From Trichosphaerium sp. ATCC 40318 (Eukaryota > Discosea > Flabellinia > Trichosidae): a stretch of 64,000 nucleotides of DNA. Below are positions 10,949 to 24,162 of the stretch, one piece after another. The notes below the pieces were generated by a model. That model was given only the letters and a program-made list of their open reading frames with translations. It made no database searches and was not told the DNA's origin. A program made the translations under genes and the position numbers. Location: the NCBI GenBank assembly GCA_038496445.1, contig JALMLS010000374.1:62001-126000 (forward strand), read 5' to 3'. How positions within the stretch are numbered: position 1 is the stretch's first letter; the number at the start of each line of letters is the position of its first letter.

Positions 10949-13900
10949 CTACATATCATAAGGTCTCATAATAAATCTTCCATCAGACCCACATGAAAAT
11001 ATAGCATCTTGTGACGCAACTAGCTTCATAACCTAAAAATTGTCACAACAAATTGAACAAAAAAAAAATGAAAAGGAAAACTAGTACGTACACCAAACGT
11101 TGATACTGGCGCTTTAAAAACACCTCCTGTTCGAGCTACAAATGTACGTTTAGCATGTACATCTTGCCACGTTTCTGCCACTGACATTACAGGAAGACTT
11201 ATGAACTAAGAAGCAGATAGTAAGTACAACAACACAAAGACAAACTAAGAAAAAAAAAAGAATAGCAAAAGCTTAAACCCCATCTTCAGACTCCTTACCT
11301 TGCAACTTCCATCTGTAGATCCAGAAACAATAAATTTTTGTGAGGGCGCAAGAGACAGTGTCTTAACGTTTAATTCATGGACTTGTATCTCTTTTCTTAT
11401 TGTCCTCTGACGTATATCAAAAACAGCTACTGTTCCTTTCTTCCCACCAGTGTACAACTCTTGAAATCTTGAGCTATACTGCGCACAAGTTGCGCCTCCT
11501 TCATGTGATAAACAAGAAGCAACGAGGTTACGACCATTAGGTAATAAAGAATCCCATAGCTTAATATTATGAGTATTACTAGAATGACCAACCTACAAAA
11601 AGTATTAAACTACTTCAACCCATCTTCAATTCAGAATTGAAAGCAACAAAAAAAAATCAATCGTACTGTTGCGAAGAAGCTTCCAGAATTGAGAAAAGCC
11701 ATATCTTGAGCACGTCTATCATGGCAAGAAACTCGCTAATTAAATATAAGTGGCAGTAGGGACAAAAGGCAGAAGATTTTGAAGAGTAAACTCTTTGTAG
11801 AGCAGAGCCTAGATGGTGCAGTATTCACATGATTAAACAAAAACATGGCGAAACTCTATATGATATTGAAAGTGTACCATATAAGCGTCTGTATTATGAG
11901 AGTCAAAAGCCCACATGGTAATATATCCGCTTGTATCCAAGCCACAAAATTTTGATCCTACAAAAAAAAAAAAAAGTAAGACTTTCAATGCCTCTTACAT
12001 ACGCACTATCACGTGATAGTTTATTTCAAACCGTACCAGTACTATTGACACGTATTCTAGTTACTCTAGGTTTACCAGAAAGTGTGTAATCACTTAAAGG
12101 AGAGGCAACACCAAACTGCCACAAGTTGACATTTCCAGAAATACCACCTGAGAAATCTAACAAAAAGAAGTAAGCTTTAAGTCTTCTTGTCTACGAACTA
12201 GTATGTCAAGCGTACAGTATGGCCCTTTAGGATGTGGTTCAAGCCATAATACAATCTTATCATGGTCTACATCAACATATGCTCCATCACCTTGAGAGTC
12301 CATAGACATCGATAAAGAATCATGAATATTTACAGAAGAAGATCCAAGATTCCTTAATGAGCTTTTCTTAAGCCTTGGCGAGCTTTTTTCAAAGTTAGGC
12401 TTATTTCTCTTTGGATGAGGCTATCAATTAACTGTTAGTGATAATCATACCATATAAAGAATGAATGTTTTCGCGTACAGATGAATTTGGTGTATCATTA
12501 AACTCTATCCTTGAAACTGCTGCTATATTAACATTTGCAACAATAGCATCTCTTGGTAGTATCTTTACTTCTCTTATACCACGCATAGTACCAATAGCAA
12601 CCAATGTAGGATCAACTTGATTGATGGCAAATGTCTGTAGCATATCTTTATCACGATGAACAAGATGAGGTGTGCCCCACTTAACTTTTGAGATATCACT
12701 TAACCTAGCGTTACTGAAACCTTCAGCAACTGATTCTTCGATCTAGAAGAATTTTTAGTTAATATTACAGTTCTGAGGGAAATGTTAGGTCGTACTTCAT
12801 GCGGGATAAGCGCTTGTTGATCGATGAAATCGCGTATATGATCCAAGGAGAGCAAAAAGTTTGTCATAGCTTGATATTCTGGAGCCTATTGCTTTTTTTA
12901 GGAAGTGTACGAGAATAGAGTGTTTGTATATCATTATTATCGTACCTGTGCGCGAGGAGAAGCCTGAAGCACATATCCCAAAAAGTCATTATCATCCATA
13001 GGCATGTGCGTGTAGGCTGATTTGCCTGTAAAGAAATAATAAGGTTGGGTTTTTGTGGATGTGGAGTTTTTCTTTTAACGCACCACGCAGTGTGTTTAGA
13101 AGAGCTGGTGGATAGATGTGTATAGACAAATATGATACCCATTCTTTAAGATACTTGATAATGAGCAGGTATAATTCAGACTCTATAAATTCAGACGTTA
13201 ATAAAAAAAAGAAAAAAGCAGCAAGTTTTGTGTTCTGGTCAACTTACGCTCAGTAGGCTTTGTATGTAGTATCATGTGCATAAAATTATACGCCATAAGA
13301 AGATCCATGAGTCTGTTTAAAAATGATAGTATACGTGGATTATTTTTAATCTCCTCAAGAATACCTACACAATGAACCCAAAACGTAAGAAAGGATAGAA
13401 AAAACGACATCAAAAAATATAAATTGTTTTAAGTTTCAAGTGTTTTATCTCGTACCAGATTCATCGTCCTCGATACTTTCAGGTGCTTCATCACCACTTG
13501 ATTTTGAGTCCGAATCTTTAACATTTTCCTCAATGACTGGAGGTATCTGACCAATCTTGACGCCATTCAAAATAGCAGCACATGTCCTGAAATCAGGTGA
13601 ATGCCATCCAGCTGCAAACAACCCAAGCTAAGACAATCGTAAACATACCATCTTTTTAACACCTTTACTACTAAAACTTACTTTAATTGCAGCCTTGATC
13701 TCAAGTTTAATATGTGAAGGCAATTGTCTAGGGACAGCAGCAGCCCAAACTTCCCTTAACACAAAACGATTAAGCAAAGGCTTTTTTTTTTCTCAGAAAA
13801 AAAAGTGTTCATCAACGTACCGTGTCAAAGTATCGATTCGTTTTATATCGGCCACAGATATTTCCTTACTTATAGCATTCTAAAAAAGGTGTTAAACACG

Positions 13901-16900
13901 CTCACTGCCAAATAAATCAAAAAAAAGGCATACCTTTGCGATTGGTGTCAATTTCTTAACTGTCGCTCTGATTATATCAATACTAGACTCTTTATCTCCA
14001 AGCATGAGTTCTTGAGAAAGGTAATGATATTGGTGGCAATTCCTATCGCATAATTAATCAAAATTAAGCTACTCCAAGGGCACAGTTTGAAGCAAGTACA
14101 TAAAAAAAAAGATTGTAGACAAAAGAATCCGATGGATTACCTTATCAGTTGTGCACTTAGATTTCCTTTGTCGATAGCCAACATTTCACATATTGTATCT
14201 ATATCTTCCTTGAGTGTAGGTCCTTCTTCTCCTTCAGGCACACAGCGAACCTCAGCACATTCCTACAATTTTAAATACTAAAGAAGAACACTAGCTTAGA
14301 CGAAACAAAGCGTACTTGTTTGAGGTACTGTAGCGCTGATATAGTATATGTAACATGTCTTAGCTTCTCTTCAACCTTTTTAGCAATGATACCAGTTGAT
14401 TCTAATGCGAGATTCCTATATATCATCTAAACAATAAATTTAGTAAACGCAACTTTTTCAGCCGGAAAATCTCAAGTTCGTACCGCTTGTTCTAGGGCTA
14501 ATCTGGAACATCCTGACCAGGTATAAGCATAAGTAGCTCTCTTCAACATCAAAGACTCCATTTCAGCAAAATTGAATACCTTCAGACGCGGATGATTTCG
14601 TAGAAAGTTAAAAATGTGAAAAGTAGTTGGGTTGAACATAATAGTAGATTTTCTCATATCAACAGCCAACTCTTCAGCCTTTGTACCACCAAGAACCTCT
14701 GTACTACGTAACCGCCTTGGCTTTAATACATCAACAGCTTCCTTTTCCCTCTTACGTATCCAATGAACAACAGATTTAAGAGCCTTGTCATCATTAGAAC
14801 AAGCACGCTTTAGAATGTGTTCTTCAAGAATATTATTATATGTCTCTTGAGAAGGTTCATATAACTTTGATATAAATAAAGCAAGGTTGATATCATTCAG
14901 TTTGTTGATACATATATCCACAGCATCCTTTATCCTATCTCCAAGAATAAAGAAGGCAGCAGCCATAGAAAACCTTTGTTTTCCCAAGAGGACAAAGGCA
15001 TTCTTTTGAGCAGCTGAACGCCAACGTGGAAGAGCAAAGTTATTGTTTAAAAACTTTGCAACATTTGCGAATCTGTGTTCTTCTCTTGATAGAGCTTTAT
15101 AGAATTGAAGTACAGCATTCTTCTTTCGCAGAGCCAAGTAGTATAATATGCAAGTATCAGGATCCCTTGTCTTTTTAAAAGCGGCACTGCAAGAGAAAAA
15201 AAAAGTTAGTAAAGAAGAGAAAAAACTGACTTCTCGCGTCTGTTAATTAACGTACCGAGCTAGTTTATCACATAATTCAATGAGAGTAGGCTGGTGGGTA
15301 CACCACAGTGGTATTTGTAGATAACGGACCGTAGACCACTCAATGTCATCTGTGCCAATGCAGTAGTCAACTAAAAGAAAAGTCAAAAAAATCTTAACAA
15401 AAAGCGGAATCACTTCAGTGGTTCAATAAAATATTTCTTCTCGTTATATAGTCTTAGTCAGTACCTAACTGTTGAGGTGCTTCACTAAGAAGTGCCCATA
15501 CTACAATTTCGCTAGGTACATCTCCTTTAGCGAACCCAATTTTCTTCATATACAAAAACTGTCTTATCATCAACCAATAACGTAATCCACATGCATCCAA
15601 AGACCCTTTACCTGATCCTGCTTTACCAAGAGTATCGATAATAGCAAGAAGATGTAAATGATCACGCCCTTGAATACCTGGAAGCTTAGTAGATGACCTA
15701 AAAAGAACTATCAATACCACAACTTTTTTTTTCGAATATAAAATACTTACAGTAGTGTAGATAGCTCTTCTGAATCTCTCTCTGAATAAGACACCGTAAC
15801 AGAAGCAGTATGCATGAGACCTGAGACCTCTTCTTTTCCACCTGAGGTATCATCTAATTCAGATCCAAAGGTATCTTCATCGTCGCTTTTAAAAAAAATA
15901 AGCACCTCAGCAGAAAAAACTTTACACATTGCAATGTTCAAAAACGGGCCATAAATTTGCCACTGTAAATAAAGTAGCACTACAGTAAGGCTCCCTTAAG
16001 AAAGTAATGTATCCTTTAAAAAAGATTGTACCTAAACTTAATCTCATAGTCATCATCAAGATCAGAATCAGCCCAAGGATCATCATCATCAAAAAGAGAC
16101 TCTGCAGTGTCTTTTTTCTTTTCTGGTTTTGATTCAACTTTAGTTTCAGAAGGTGAAGCTTGTGTTGCACTTGTACTAGCGCCAACTGTAACGAATATGT
16201 CAATAAACAACAAAAACAAGAAAATTTATTTTTTTTTGAAAACGAAAAACGTACATGTTATATCAGCTTGTTTACCTTCCTCTACACCCTTCTCAAGAGG
16301 TTCTGATGGTATATAAGGAGGAGGGAAAACACCACTTGCTTTCTTATCAACAATAAAACTCTGTAGTTGCTTTAGAATATCAACAGCTCTTTGGAATTGA
16401 CCAGCCATTATATACTCGCTAATAACTAAGAATAAAATTAGAAAATAACTCATTGGAAATGTACAAGATGAATGAACGTACCTTTAGGATGATAAGAAGG
16501 CAATGTTGTCCTAGCATTAGCTAATGACTGGACCGTCTCAAAAACGTTACTGCCAAGCCATTTTGTATATACTGTTAAATCCCTTCCTGAAGCAACGATA
16601 ATATTACCCTTTACAGCGTTTTAGAAGAAAATCCATTTCAGAAAAAATCTGTATAAAACCGACTTACACAAGCCATAGCAGACATTGCTGTAGGAGCCAA
16701 GTTGGTATTCTCAGTTTTAAAGATTTCCTTCCAATAAGGCCAAAAAGCACCAACGTTATCATTACTAACTTGGACTACAAGAGCAAGTCAAAAGATGTGA
16801 TCAAACAATAACTCAAGCTTACCATAATAACTCAATAAATTATTTTTTGCCAAAACAAAAACATGTGTAGCATCGTATAGTGGTATCCAACCGAATGTTA

Positions 16901-19900
16901 TATTGTCCTTTGTTTCTTGTTCGATATTTATCTTACCTTCCATTCGGTACTGAGGTGCACTCGATTCGGACTGGTTTAAACTCTTAGTCAACACGAAAAT
17001 GTAAAATCATTGCAACTTACCTCCCATATATACACTTGACCGTCTTGAGGTGCATACGTTGCTAAACGGCCAAAATAAGCCATCTAACCTTTGTCAGTGC
17101 GATAAAAAGAGAGTAATGAGTACCTGTATATCACGAATAGGATGCATTGACGCCTTGAAACTAAGCAAAGCTTGTAGTTTCCACCCATCGCGCCTATGAG
17201 CACGTAAACATTTCATAACTTTTTATATTCTATTTACCTATCCATTGTATTTGTTAAGCGCCATAAGCGCACAGTACCATCTTGATGACCTGTGACGAAT
17301 GACAAGAGTTTTTCAGCATCATGATCTGGCTGTGGCAGGTGTTAAACATGGATATTAAATATATTTAAGATGTACCATTGAATGTGCAACTGTAATTGGT
17401 GGCATGGATTTTAATTCATGTGTAGCAATGATACGAGCGCTCTTAGCTATGTTATCTGCTACCTCAATACGCCAAACACACATAGAAGCTGATTTAAAGT
17501 CAGTAAACAAGGTAATACCAAAAACAAAACAGAAACACGTACAGCCATCTTTAGCAACACCCATTACAAGACGGTGACCTTCACCCAATGTGTTAGGTTC
17601 AATATTAACAGGTTTGAAGTATATAGATGGTAATTTATAAATCTTTCCAACGTCAAACCCTGGAGAAGCGGTATCGTCTAACAACACGCCAGGAGAAGTC
17701 TAAAAACGTAATTTAGTTTGGTGTCTCATCAACGTTTGTGACACGTGCCAGCGATAACTCTTTTTTGGTAAGTAACTCTATTGGTAATACTCTTAATCCA
17801 GATTGGTTGCCGCTCATGTACGCATAAACAATACTATCTAATCATCAAGTCAATTCAACGTATGAGTTCGTAAAAAGAACTACATACCTTGACAATCCCA
17901 AGCAAAAGATATAACATCCTCTATTGTATCCATATCCTTTAACACATCAGTAGAATCCGTAATCTAAACAAAGAAGGAAAGGATTAGTTAACTGCAACGC
18001 AAATTTGTGATCAATTATAAAAACGTACTGCAGTGTCTGCAACATTCCATAACGTCAGTTTGTTTAGGCTATCTAGAGAAGCAACAAATTTATTGTTGAC
18101 ATGACTCTTTAATTCAAGTATATCATGTGAATGACCAAAGTATCGACCAATACTCTCACCAACAATTCTAAATAATAACAAACATTAATCCCATTAACTG
18201 CAGGAAAAGAAAGCGCACCTAGAGCTAGACTTATCAAGTTGTCTTAAATCTAATACCCAAGCTTGTAAGCCACTCCTATACACCCGCTTAAAATCAGAGT
18301 AATACATATTTAACATACTGCTCTTCACGCTCCGCAACAACGACAATATGAGCAGGTGTAGGCCCGTCTGGAGTCTTATTGAACCTTAAAACAACACTGC
18401 ACATATCACAGTATGGAATAGAAGGTAAAGAACGCATCTAGATAACATAAAAGTCAGTTCAAATAAAGGAGAATAGTAGCTCGTTAAAACAAAATACTTA
18501 CCAAATACATGTTAAGTTGTAAACCAGGAGGTCCATGTGAGAACCCTTTCACACGCCATAATTTAACATCACCATTCTCTACACCAACAATCCATCCAAT
18601 ACCAACGCCTTCATTACCTACAACACAAAAAAATTTAATGTCAACTTTTAATTGTCCAATTTTACAAAAACAAAAAAAAAATCACGTGCTAGCTTCCTAA
18701 ATTACATTCAGATAAAAAACACGTACGAACGACAGGTAGTTTAGTATGCCTGTGCCTTGAATTTTTCTTTGCGCATACACTATCCCCTCTAGAGTAACTA
18801 AAAGTCTCTCTGAGTGCTTCTATGCTTTCTTGTGCATGTTGTATACCAAGAGAATCTGCTCTTAGCGCCCACCGTAATTTACATGTTGTGCTGACTTGCA
18901 AAGAGCGAACCATCGTGAAAGTCGTTGGTGAATCTATACCACCTCCTAACCAAACGCGTAATTTACCATCCTTACAGAGTGTTAAGAGTCCTTTACGTCC
19001 AATTTTATTAGGTCTCCATGCTATAGATTGCACAGCCCGTGGATGAGGCAAGTACGTAAAGTTATAGCCTTGATAGGACGTCAGCTAACCTAACAGCCAA
19101 AACTTGTTCTTCAACAAGAATTTTAAGTACCTTTTTTTGTTGGAAACCTATGACATGTGTAAGAACTTACATACAAACAAAAAATAATGTAATTGATTTT
19201 TGGATCTAAAATGGACACAATAGTAACTAATAAAAGTAGTGTCACAGCCTCAAAATTTCTTACAACCCCAAAAAAAACCAATCAAAGAAAAAAAGTACTA
19301 AATCACGTACCAAACTTTAGGGAATCTATCATTATTGGCTAGAGTAGCGAACATACCTTCCTTAGGAGCGAATACAACTGTACTAACAGGAGAAGCAAGC
19401 TCAGTGTGCCTATAAAAAAAATTACAAAACAATTTTGAAAGAAATGTAAAAAGACAGCGAAGATTTCTAGATGAATTCTATGACTCATTTTTGAGCGTAC
19501 CACGTTCGTTTTGGGGATGGTTTTGATAAATTCCAAAAACTAATCCCGTTGGCGGCACCAATGACCGCATCGTCGCCTATGGTACTGCTGTTAGCGCTTG
19601 AGAGTGGTTTAAATTTAAATACCGTTGGGCGAGACGGCTAGTGTTGAAAGTTCGCATTTGCTAGTTATTTCTCTGTATTTAGTCCAAGAAATAGCGTTTG
19701 AGGTCTGTTGGGGTTGATAGAGAATAGCACGATTACCTGTAACAATACCAATCTGAAATGTTTAAATAACAGCGCAATAGGAGTAATAACGTACTTTTCC
19801 GCCCACCAAAGATAAAGAAATGTCATTTATTACATCATCGGTTGTGATCACTTGTAGGCACCGCAGACCGCCAGAAAGGATCGTACATGCCTTTCCAGAT

Positions 19901-20064
19901 GCTCTAGCCTATTACACACTGTAAACACTATTTACGTTGCAGAAACCGCCTCATTAGCAACGTACTAATAGTATTTCATCGTCATAAATAGCTATACGCA
20001 ATTGTGCGCTACTTTGAGTTTCTACAGTAGGATACAACCCTGGTATAAATTGCTTTTGATGCAT
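10949..20064 (-). CDS. Rav1/DMXL (rabconnectin-3 alpha) RAVE-complex subunit
   Basis: One very long gene with several dozen short introns, probably about 2,000 residues. It begins at an ATG at 20064 (MHQKQFIPGLYPTVETQ, then AYASGKACTILSGGLRCLQV), which matches the DMXL/Rav1 N-terminus. Two N-terminal propeller regions of WD40 units run to about 16.5 kb. The Rav1 C domain is seen in the large exon 14472-15137: KNAFVLLGKQRFSMAAAFFI and DRIKDAVDICINKLNDINLA are hallmarks. An acidic stretch (DDDDPWADSDLDDDYEI) lies near 16050. The C-terminal WD40 (GGKKGTVAVFDIRQRTIRKE, SGSTDGSCKV, FSCGSDGRFIMRPYDM) ends with a stop at 10949. RAVE promotes V1-Vo reassembly of the vacuolar ATPase. No break is obvious, but not every exon was joined. 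Confidence 0.9.
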
Positions 20065-20249
20065 TTTATGTCATATCCAAAACGTGGGTATTTGGGGTTC
20101 AGTTGTAATAAGTTACTCTGATTTTTTTGTAACAGTTTTGAAATTGTTTGGCTTTTCTCGTTTCATTGCAAATAAAAAATAAAAAAAAGTTGAGTAAATT
20201 ACAAAGCGACGTGTGGAGAAATTGTCTGTTCAGTTATTTAATAATTATA

Positions 20250-21601
20250 ATGAGCGAATTACGCTATCAAAGTATGGCTGAACTAACCATGAACGTTGCT
20301 TTACTACCAGTAATTGCAAACCGACCCATAGAGATGTATGTTGACTTAGCTGAGCGTCTGTTCGTTAAAGTACGCCATGAACCGACTCATGATTCGCTCT
20401 GCTTTTGGGAAAATTGCTCTATTCAACTCATACAAGCTATAGGGCGCCAGTTTTAATGAAATCGGCGACCAAGAAAATGCTTACATCCAATGGGTTACCT
20501 TTCTCACGTACGAGTACATTTCCATCAATTTCATCGGAGCTAGTACACTTTTTCTTTCCAGAATTCGTAATAATGCCGATTTAGATTTATGATAGACCAA
20601 TTACCAACACATCCCTTTTATGACTCTTCTACGCCTAGAATAGTAAACTTATCACAGGTGCGGCGAACAATCATCCTTAAATTTATCCTGAAACCCTCAA
20701 TAATCTCCAGCGCTGTAATGATACTGCTATTGTACTGGAAGACCTAAAAAGAGAGCTATCGCAGAGATACGCCGCAAGAAAATTAACAATACACATGGCA
20801 AACTTACACACAGACTATCAGGTAGCTCTAACGTACTGTTTACCTATATTGATAAAATTTAAGCCCCAAAGCGTCGCACCGAATCGGAACAACGCTATGA
20901 TGTACAGTAGACGCGAACAAATGCACGCACCAAGGTACCAAGCATATCGGGTTTGTTTTTTCTGACCTTTACCGTTTCATTAAAGCCTTTGTCTATCTTC
21001 CCCTAACTGCCTGTAGAGCTCCTATTCACTCTCCAAATATTGTTTTACCACCTCAACACATCATGCCTTCAAACAGAAGCTTTTCCATCGCCAGTCATCA
21101 CCTACCCGTCCCAGGTACGTAAGCAGCGAACCGGTTTTTGTCGTTTGGAAGTTACGAAAAGAAACGCTATTTTAACCCCGAACTTAAGGAGTTCTGCAAG
21201 GAGATGTTTTAAATAGTACCATACAACCTCCCACACCTCAGCCAATACAACCAGCAAGCATACATTTTCATCCTTTGATACAACAAATCAGGGACCACGC
21301 TAAACAAGAAGAAAGTACAGAGGATACTGAAAAGAAGAAGCAAAAGGAGATTGAACTCGCTAATGCGCGAAAATATATGATAGACGACTGGAAAAGACTA
21401 GCCATAGAAAGAGACGCATCTCTTGAGCACTTTAAGTCCTTACCAGCAAACAAAAAAAAATCAACTGCTGAACTGAAAGAAGCGTTTTCTCAAGCTCTAT
21501 CACCACCAAGACACAACACAGAACACGACCCAGCACACCATGAAATGCTTGGTATGTTCCCTAGAATGTGGCCTGACGCTAACAACATGGACACCACGTG
21601 A
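20250..21601 (+). CDS. USP8/AMSH-dimerisation-like domain protein with coiled coil
   Basis: Starting at the ATG at 20250, exons join as MSELRYQSMAELTMNVALLP, NRPIEMYVDLAERLFVK, then (donor GTACGC at 20370) GASFNEIGDQENAYIQWVTF, then (donor GTACAT at 20514) FMIDQLPTHPFYDSS, a helical stretch (VLEDLKRELSQRYAARKL) and a Pro/Gln-rich linker. The last exon has a charged coiled coil (EDTEKKKQKEIELANARKYM) and ends at 21601. The first about 90 residues follow the helical USP8-dimer/MIT-like fold found at the N-terminus of AMSH/STAMBP and USP8. No JAMM metalloprotease or ubiquitin-protease domain follows. It may be an ESCRT-linked adaptor. Family assignment is by pattern only. Confidence 0.6.
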
Positions 21602-21688
21602 AGTTGCAAAACAAGCCGAAAAAAAAAGGTGTAAAATAATAAAAAAAGTCAACTTCTAGTTTTACTTGCAACAAAGTACGAAAACGCA

Positions 21689-22048
21689 ATGGACCTCACA
21701 CAACTCGGTAAATTACCAGCAGAAAAGAAGGAAGACCCCAGAATTGCTGGTGGTAGCATGGTAGCTCCAGGTGAACACGGTTTTGATCCAAACTTGGCTG
21801 CTGAAGAAGAGCGCCTACATAGGTATGTACTACAGCGTTTTAGCGTGTAGTATGCTTACTCCTTGTAGACACATGCAAAAAAAGCAAAAAGAGTATGATA
21901 CGTGGAAGACATCAGAACCTGTTGTTGTACATCAACAGAAGGAATCTAGAGATAAAGTAAGCAACCTGAGCAACTTCTTGTTGTCACTTTTCTAACATAT
22001 ATGTAGAGCGTATTCGATAGCACAGGAACACGGAGAGAGAACCACTGA
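21689..22048 (+). CDS. Small charged protein, 87 residues, unknown
   Basis: Three exons (21689-21822, 21869-21956, 22007-22048) give a frame of exactly 88 codons: MDLTQLGKLPAEKKEDPRIA..., HMQKKQKEYDTWKTSEP and SVFDSTGTRRENH. Donors are GTATGT and GTAAGC; both acceptors are TGTAG. It is hydrophilic and probably disordered. It starts about 90 bp after the preceding stop, in the same orientation. I do not recognise a family. The consistent splice phases and clean acceptors argue that it is real. Confidence 0.55.
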
Positions 22049-22185
22049 TGATTTTATGGTCAATACAAATTCCTAGTGCTTCAGGACGCATAAAACAGCG
22101 CGCAAGCGCCACTAAACAATGTATACGTTATATCTATTGAACTTATTATGGTACAATAAAAAAAAGCAGTTACAAGCGCTATAAG

Positions 22186-23138
22186 CTACAAAACTGATTC
22201 AAGAAACACCTCAACTCTTCCTGTCAGTTCGTCCAAATTAGTTGGGCAAAGGTACAAATCATTCTCGCAAAAAAGTTGCAAAGCAACTAGTTGCACGTCT
22301 CTAATCTAAATAGTGCTTTAGCAACAACTTAGGTTTTTGTTTTCTCCTTAAGTACCTCACTAGTTGTCCAATCCAATGCAACGATTACAGATGGCACGTT
22401 ACCTGATGCTTTCGAGTACCGCTGAAAGCCAATCAGTGCGTCCTTTTACAAGTTAGTAAACCAAAACTGGTAAGTAATGAGCACCTCAACGTTGTAGGCA
22501 ATCCGCACTATGTCAATTGCTCGTATTTCATAACGAGTAACAAATGATGTAACAGGTGCTATCTCAAGCACGTCAGTTACGAATCTAGATGAAGATTCAT
22601 TTCTATGCTCTGATCCCAACGCTACAGGCAATACAATAGCACTACTATTGCTAAAGCGTAGACGCCGCTCTAAATCGTAAGAGAGCGTAGAAGACGGTTC
22701 AAGAGCGTAAATGGTACAGTCTGTACATGCCTGTGACACCCAAACTATCAATAACGTTAAAAACGCCTACACGTAACGACGGTTTAAATTTTGAGTACCT
22801 GAAAAGTCACCCAAGCATGCTCCAGTATCAATAACGATCGATTTTGGTGTAAACGGTGTATCACCAAGTAAATGATCATAAAATAATATCCGTGATTGTA
22901 AAACGTGATATTTAGGCGCTAATATAAATTGAGGCTCTGAGCGGTATTGATCATTATCAAGCCTGTCACTGAGTAGCGTAATTCTCGCGTCTGCGAACCG
23001 CATTTGTTCTTTTAATTCTTGTATCTGTTTCCCACAAGGCGAGAAGGACGCTCGGTACAGAGTAAGAAATAAAGCATAGATTCCAAGGATGTAAAAGCTT
23101 ATTCTGAGGCAATATACAATTGAAGACGACCTGCTCAT
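22186..23138 (-). CDS. FkbM-like methyltransferase, type II membrane protein
   Basis: An ATG at 23138 starts MSRSSSIVYCLRISFYILGI, a short cytoplasmic end and one transmembrane helix, then a predicted coiled stretch (KQIQELKEQMRFADARI). After it come the Rossmann motif IVIDTGACLGDFS, the acidic-loop region IYALEPSSTL, NSSAIVLPVALGSEH and AIDIVRIAYNVEDALIGFQR, in the order of FkbM-type SAM methyltransferases, then a C-terminal exon ending RVEVFLESVL at the stop at 22186. In canonical FkbM the motif is LKIDxEGxE; here it is VRIAYNVED, so the usual acidic residues are altered. Golgi or ER location is inferred from the anchor. It is tail-to-tail with the small gene at 21689. Confidence 0.65.
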
Positions 23139-23438
23139 ATGGCAAAAACACGTTTTCGATAGATGAGTGACTAGGTTCAACAAAAGTCACAATGATTTTT
23201 CTGATGGTTACGTAAGCTGTCTACTTGATCAAGCGACATATTCTATTACGGGCACAAGTTGCCTGTCTCTTCGAACGTTTTTTTTTTTGTAAATACTGCG
23301 TCTAAACGCTATTGATCCGTTTTCTTTGACTCAAATCGCAACGCCAAGTTCTAAAAACACCGAACGCACTTGTTTAAAGGGGTTATTTACTTTAGTTCAC
23401 ACATGGTGCTACATTAAGGGCACAGGCAAGCCATTAGC

Positions 23439-23996
23439 TTAGCGGTTATCGGTAAGAACGCGAATAATACATCCTAAACCACCAGCAGCCTTAAGGGTGC
23501 TTTCGTGCCATTTGAAAACAGTGTTAGCGCTTTCACCAGTTTGTAGAGCTATACGACGTTAGAGTTAGGGCAATGGAGTTATAAGTGTCTTTTTTTATTA
23601 TTTTTTGAAGCGTACCGAGATAAATGTGGCCCATGAGTTTGTCTAGTGCGTCAGAGTCCAATTTACCAACAGCTGGTTTAATTTCCATAGCTTTGTATTG
23701 TCCAAGTACGTCGCAAGCAACTTTTGCTGCGTCTCCCTAAATAACACAATGACGCTAAAAATTTCGGTGTATAAGGGTTCGTACTCTGATTTGTGGATTT
23801 CTGCAAGCAGTTGGTCGCGTTTTGAGTAGTTCTTCCAAAGCGCTGGACTTGTTACCTCTATTAAACTCCTTGTCAGTAACGGTGTAATTATAAAAAGAGG
23901 TTCGTACGTGTTTAGAGCAGAGTCAACAGCTGAACGCAATTTGTCTACTTTTGCTTTGTACGCAGAGTCAGGGATAGCAGGTTGTTGAAGAGCCAT
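23439..23996 (-). CDS. ARPC5: Arp2/3 complex subunit 5 (p16-Arc)
   Basis: Exons read MALQQPAIPDSAYKAKVDKL..., then SSALEELLKTRPTACRNPQI, DAAKVACDVLGQYKAMEI, SDALDKLMGHIYLG and a C-terminal FKWHESTLKAAGGLG followed by CIIRVLTDNR before the stop at 23439. The WHE(S/K)xLxAAGGxGxIxRVLT ending is a strong ARPC5 signature. Predicted length of about 140 residues fits the family. ARPC5 helps hold Arp2 in the actin-nucleating complex, so branched-actin motility or endocytosis is expected in this organism. It is divergently arranged with the mitochondrial gene starting at 24163; the 166-bp spacer should hold both promoters. Confidence 0.9.
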
Positions 23997-24162
23997 TGTA
24001 ATGTTCTGTTTAAATAAACTACAAACAGTATTGACTCATTTTGCTCAAAAAAAGCACGCAAAAAGTCATGTTATACATACCTCTAGTCTCCATAACACAG
24101 TGAAGTCACGCGAGTTGGAGTTGATAGAATTGTGGAATAATAACACGAGAAGCAACTTCTAA

